64,000 nucleotides of DNA from Tenacibaculum adriaticum (GTDB lineage: Bacteria > Bacteroidota > Bacteroidia > Flavobacteriales > Flavobacteriaceae). The position numbers and the translations under genes were made by a program. Positions 63,607 through 64,000 of the stretch are shown here, piece after piece. The number at the start of each line of letters is the position of its first letter. Position 1 is the stretch's first letter. The stretch covers positions 496,001-560,000 of the forward strand of contig NZ_VNIA01000002.1 of the NCBI RefSeq assembly GCF_008124875.1, in the 5' to 3' direction. The notes below the pieces were generated by a model, which was given only the letters and a program-made list of their open reading frames with translations, was not told where the DNA came from and searched no databases.

Positions 63607-64000
63607 ATGAAAAAAATCACCAGCATTCAAAACGGATATATCAAAGACTTGTTAAAACTACAAGAGAAATCAAGAGAACGTAGAAAAACAAGCCTTTTTT
63701 TAGTAGAAGGACAACGTGAAATTTCACTAATTTTAAAAGGAAATTATGAAATTGACACAATTTTATTTGTTGCTGATATTTTTGCTGAAGATGAATTGCA
63801 AAGCTTAATACCGAAGGCCGTTTCTCGTATTGAGATTACCAAAGAAGTGTATCAAAAACTAGCCTATCGCGATTCTACTGAAGGCATTATTGCGGTCGTA
63901 AAAGCTAAAGATTTTTCCTTAAAAAACATTCAATTTTCAACAAAAAGCCCCTTAGTTTTGGTGATGGAAGGTATCGAAAAACCAGGAAACATTGGTGCTA
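63607..64000 (+). CDS. SpoU-family RNA 2'-O-methyltransferase (3' end outside window)
   Basis: First 131 codons of a SPOUT-class RNA methyltransferase. It has an N-terminal substrate-binding domain (KITSIQNGYIKDLLKLQEKSRERR, then FLVEGQREISLILKGNYEID) and the start of the catalytic domain (SPLVLVMEGIEKPGNIGA, motif 1). The window ends inside motif 1. It probably modifies rRNA or tRNA ribose; the exact target is not readable. Confidence 0.88.
   Translation, partial: MKKITSIQNGYIKDLLKLQEKSRERRKTSLFLVEGQREISLILKGNYEIDTILFVADIFAEDELQSLIPKAVSRIEITKEVYQKLAYRDSTEGIIAVVKAKDFSLKNIQFSTKSPLVLVMEGIEKPGNIGA

Overview
The window is a piece of a low-GC chromosome from a marine-type member of the Flavobacteriaceae (Bacteroidota). 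Evidence for this is TAnnTTTG-type -7 promoter elements, almost no Shine-Dalgarno sequences, many small lipoproteins and secreted proteins, and clade-typical families (DUF4290, DUF6495, DUF6702, DUF4252, CarboxypepD_reg-like proteins, GMEYP-type M1 peptidases). It looks like core chromosome with a few accessory spots. No tRNA, rRNA operon, insertion sequence, prophage or CRISPR array was seen.

Layout. 1-3.1 kb: the end of a lipoprotein-type msrB, then ffh and folD. 3.2-8.5 kb: pepE facing a secreted-protein cluster (two CarboxypepD_reg-like proteins, DUF6702, M1 peptidase). 8.5-14.1 kb: a threonine operon (thrA, a methyltransferase, thrB, thrC) preceded by a previously unlisted Thr/Ile-rich leader peptide, with a dispersed palindrome between thrB and thrC. 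14.2-18.3 kb: a membrane protein, an unusual zinc-ribbon SDR protein and a solitary PLD-type nuclease-like gene in a cassette-like setting. 18.3-27.1 kb: topB, trmH, a zinc-less sirtuin, DUF6495, argE, an M23 peptidase, a lipoprotein with a duplicated RskA-like domain and a Crp/Fnr regulator. 27.2-32.8 kb: two aconitases in a row (AcnA type and AcnB), with a decayed copy of the acnA promoter and first codons upstream of acnB.

33-39.7 kb: RNase P RNA and a possible small RNA, then dnaJ, grpE, murA (catalytic Cys replaced by Asp), DUF4290 and a UvrD/PcrA helicase. 39.8-41.8 kb: a satD-DUF3307-DUF7935 operon behind an ordered array of 28-bp operator-like repeats. 41.8-47.2 kb: a cobalamin uptake locus. 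A B12 riboswitch precedes a BtuB-like receptor and a BtuG-like beta-propeller lipoprotein; divergent from these are guaC and a BtuF-like binding protein. 47.1-54.6 kb: DUF2971, alkB, a lipoprotein, an M1 aminopeptidase with a C-terminal helical extension, and an ECF sigma / membrane anti-sigma-like / DUF4252 / DUF4252 operon behind a textbook ECF-type promoter. 54.7-64 kb: an S41 protease, DUF72, a patatin, a beta-propeller lipoprotein, two secreted amidohydrolase-family proteins and the start of a SpoU-family RNA methyltransferase.

The most interesting regulatory structures are the thr leader, the satD repeat array, the ECF autoregulatory promoter and the captured aconitase promoter. The best candidates for little-described function are the SatD/DUF3307/DUF7935 trio and the PLD-HA protein. 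Family assignments come from reading motifs and recalled family features; no database search was run.
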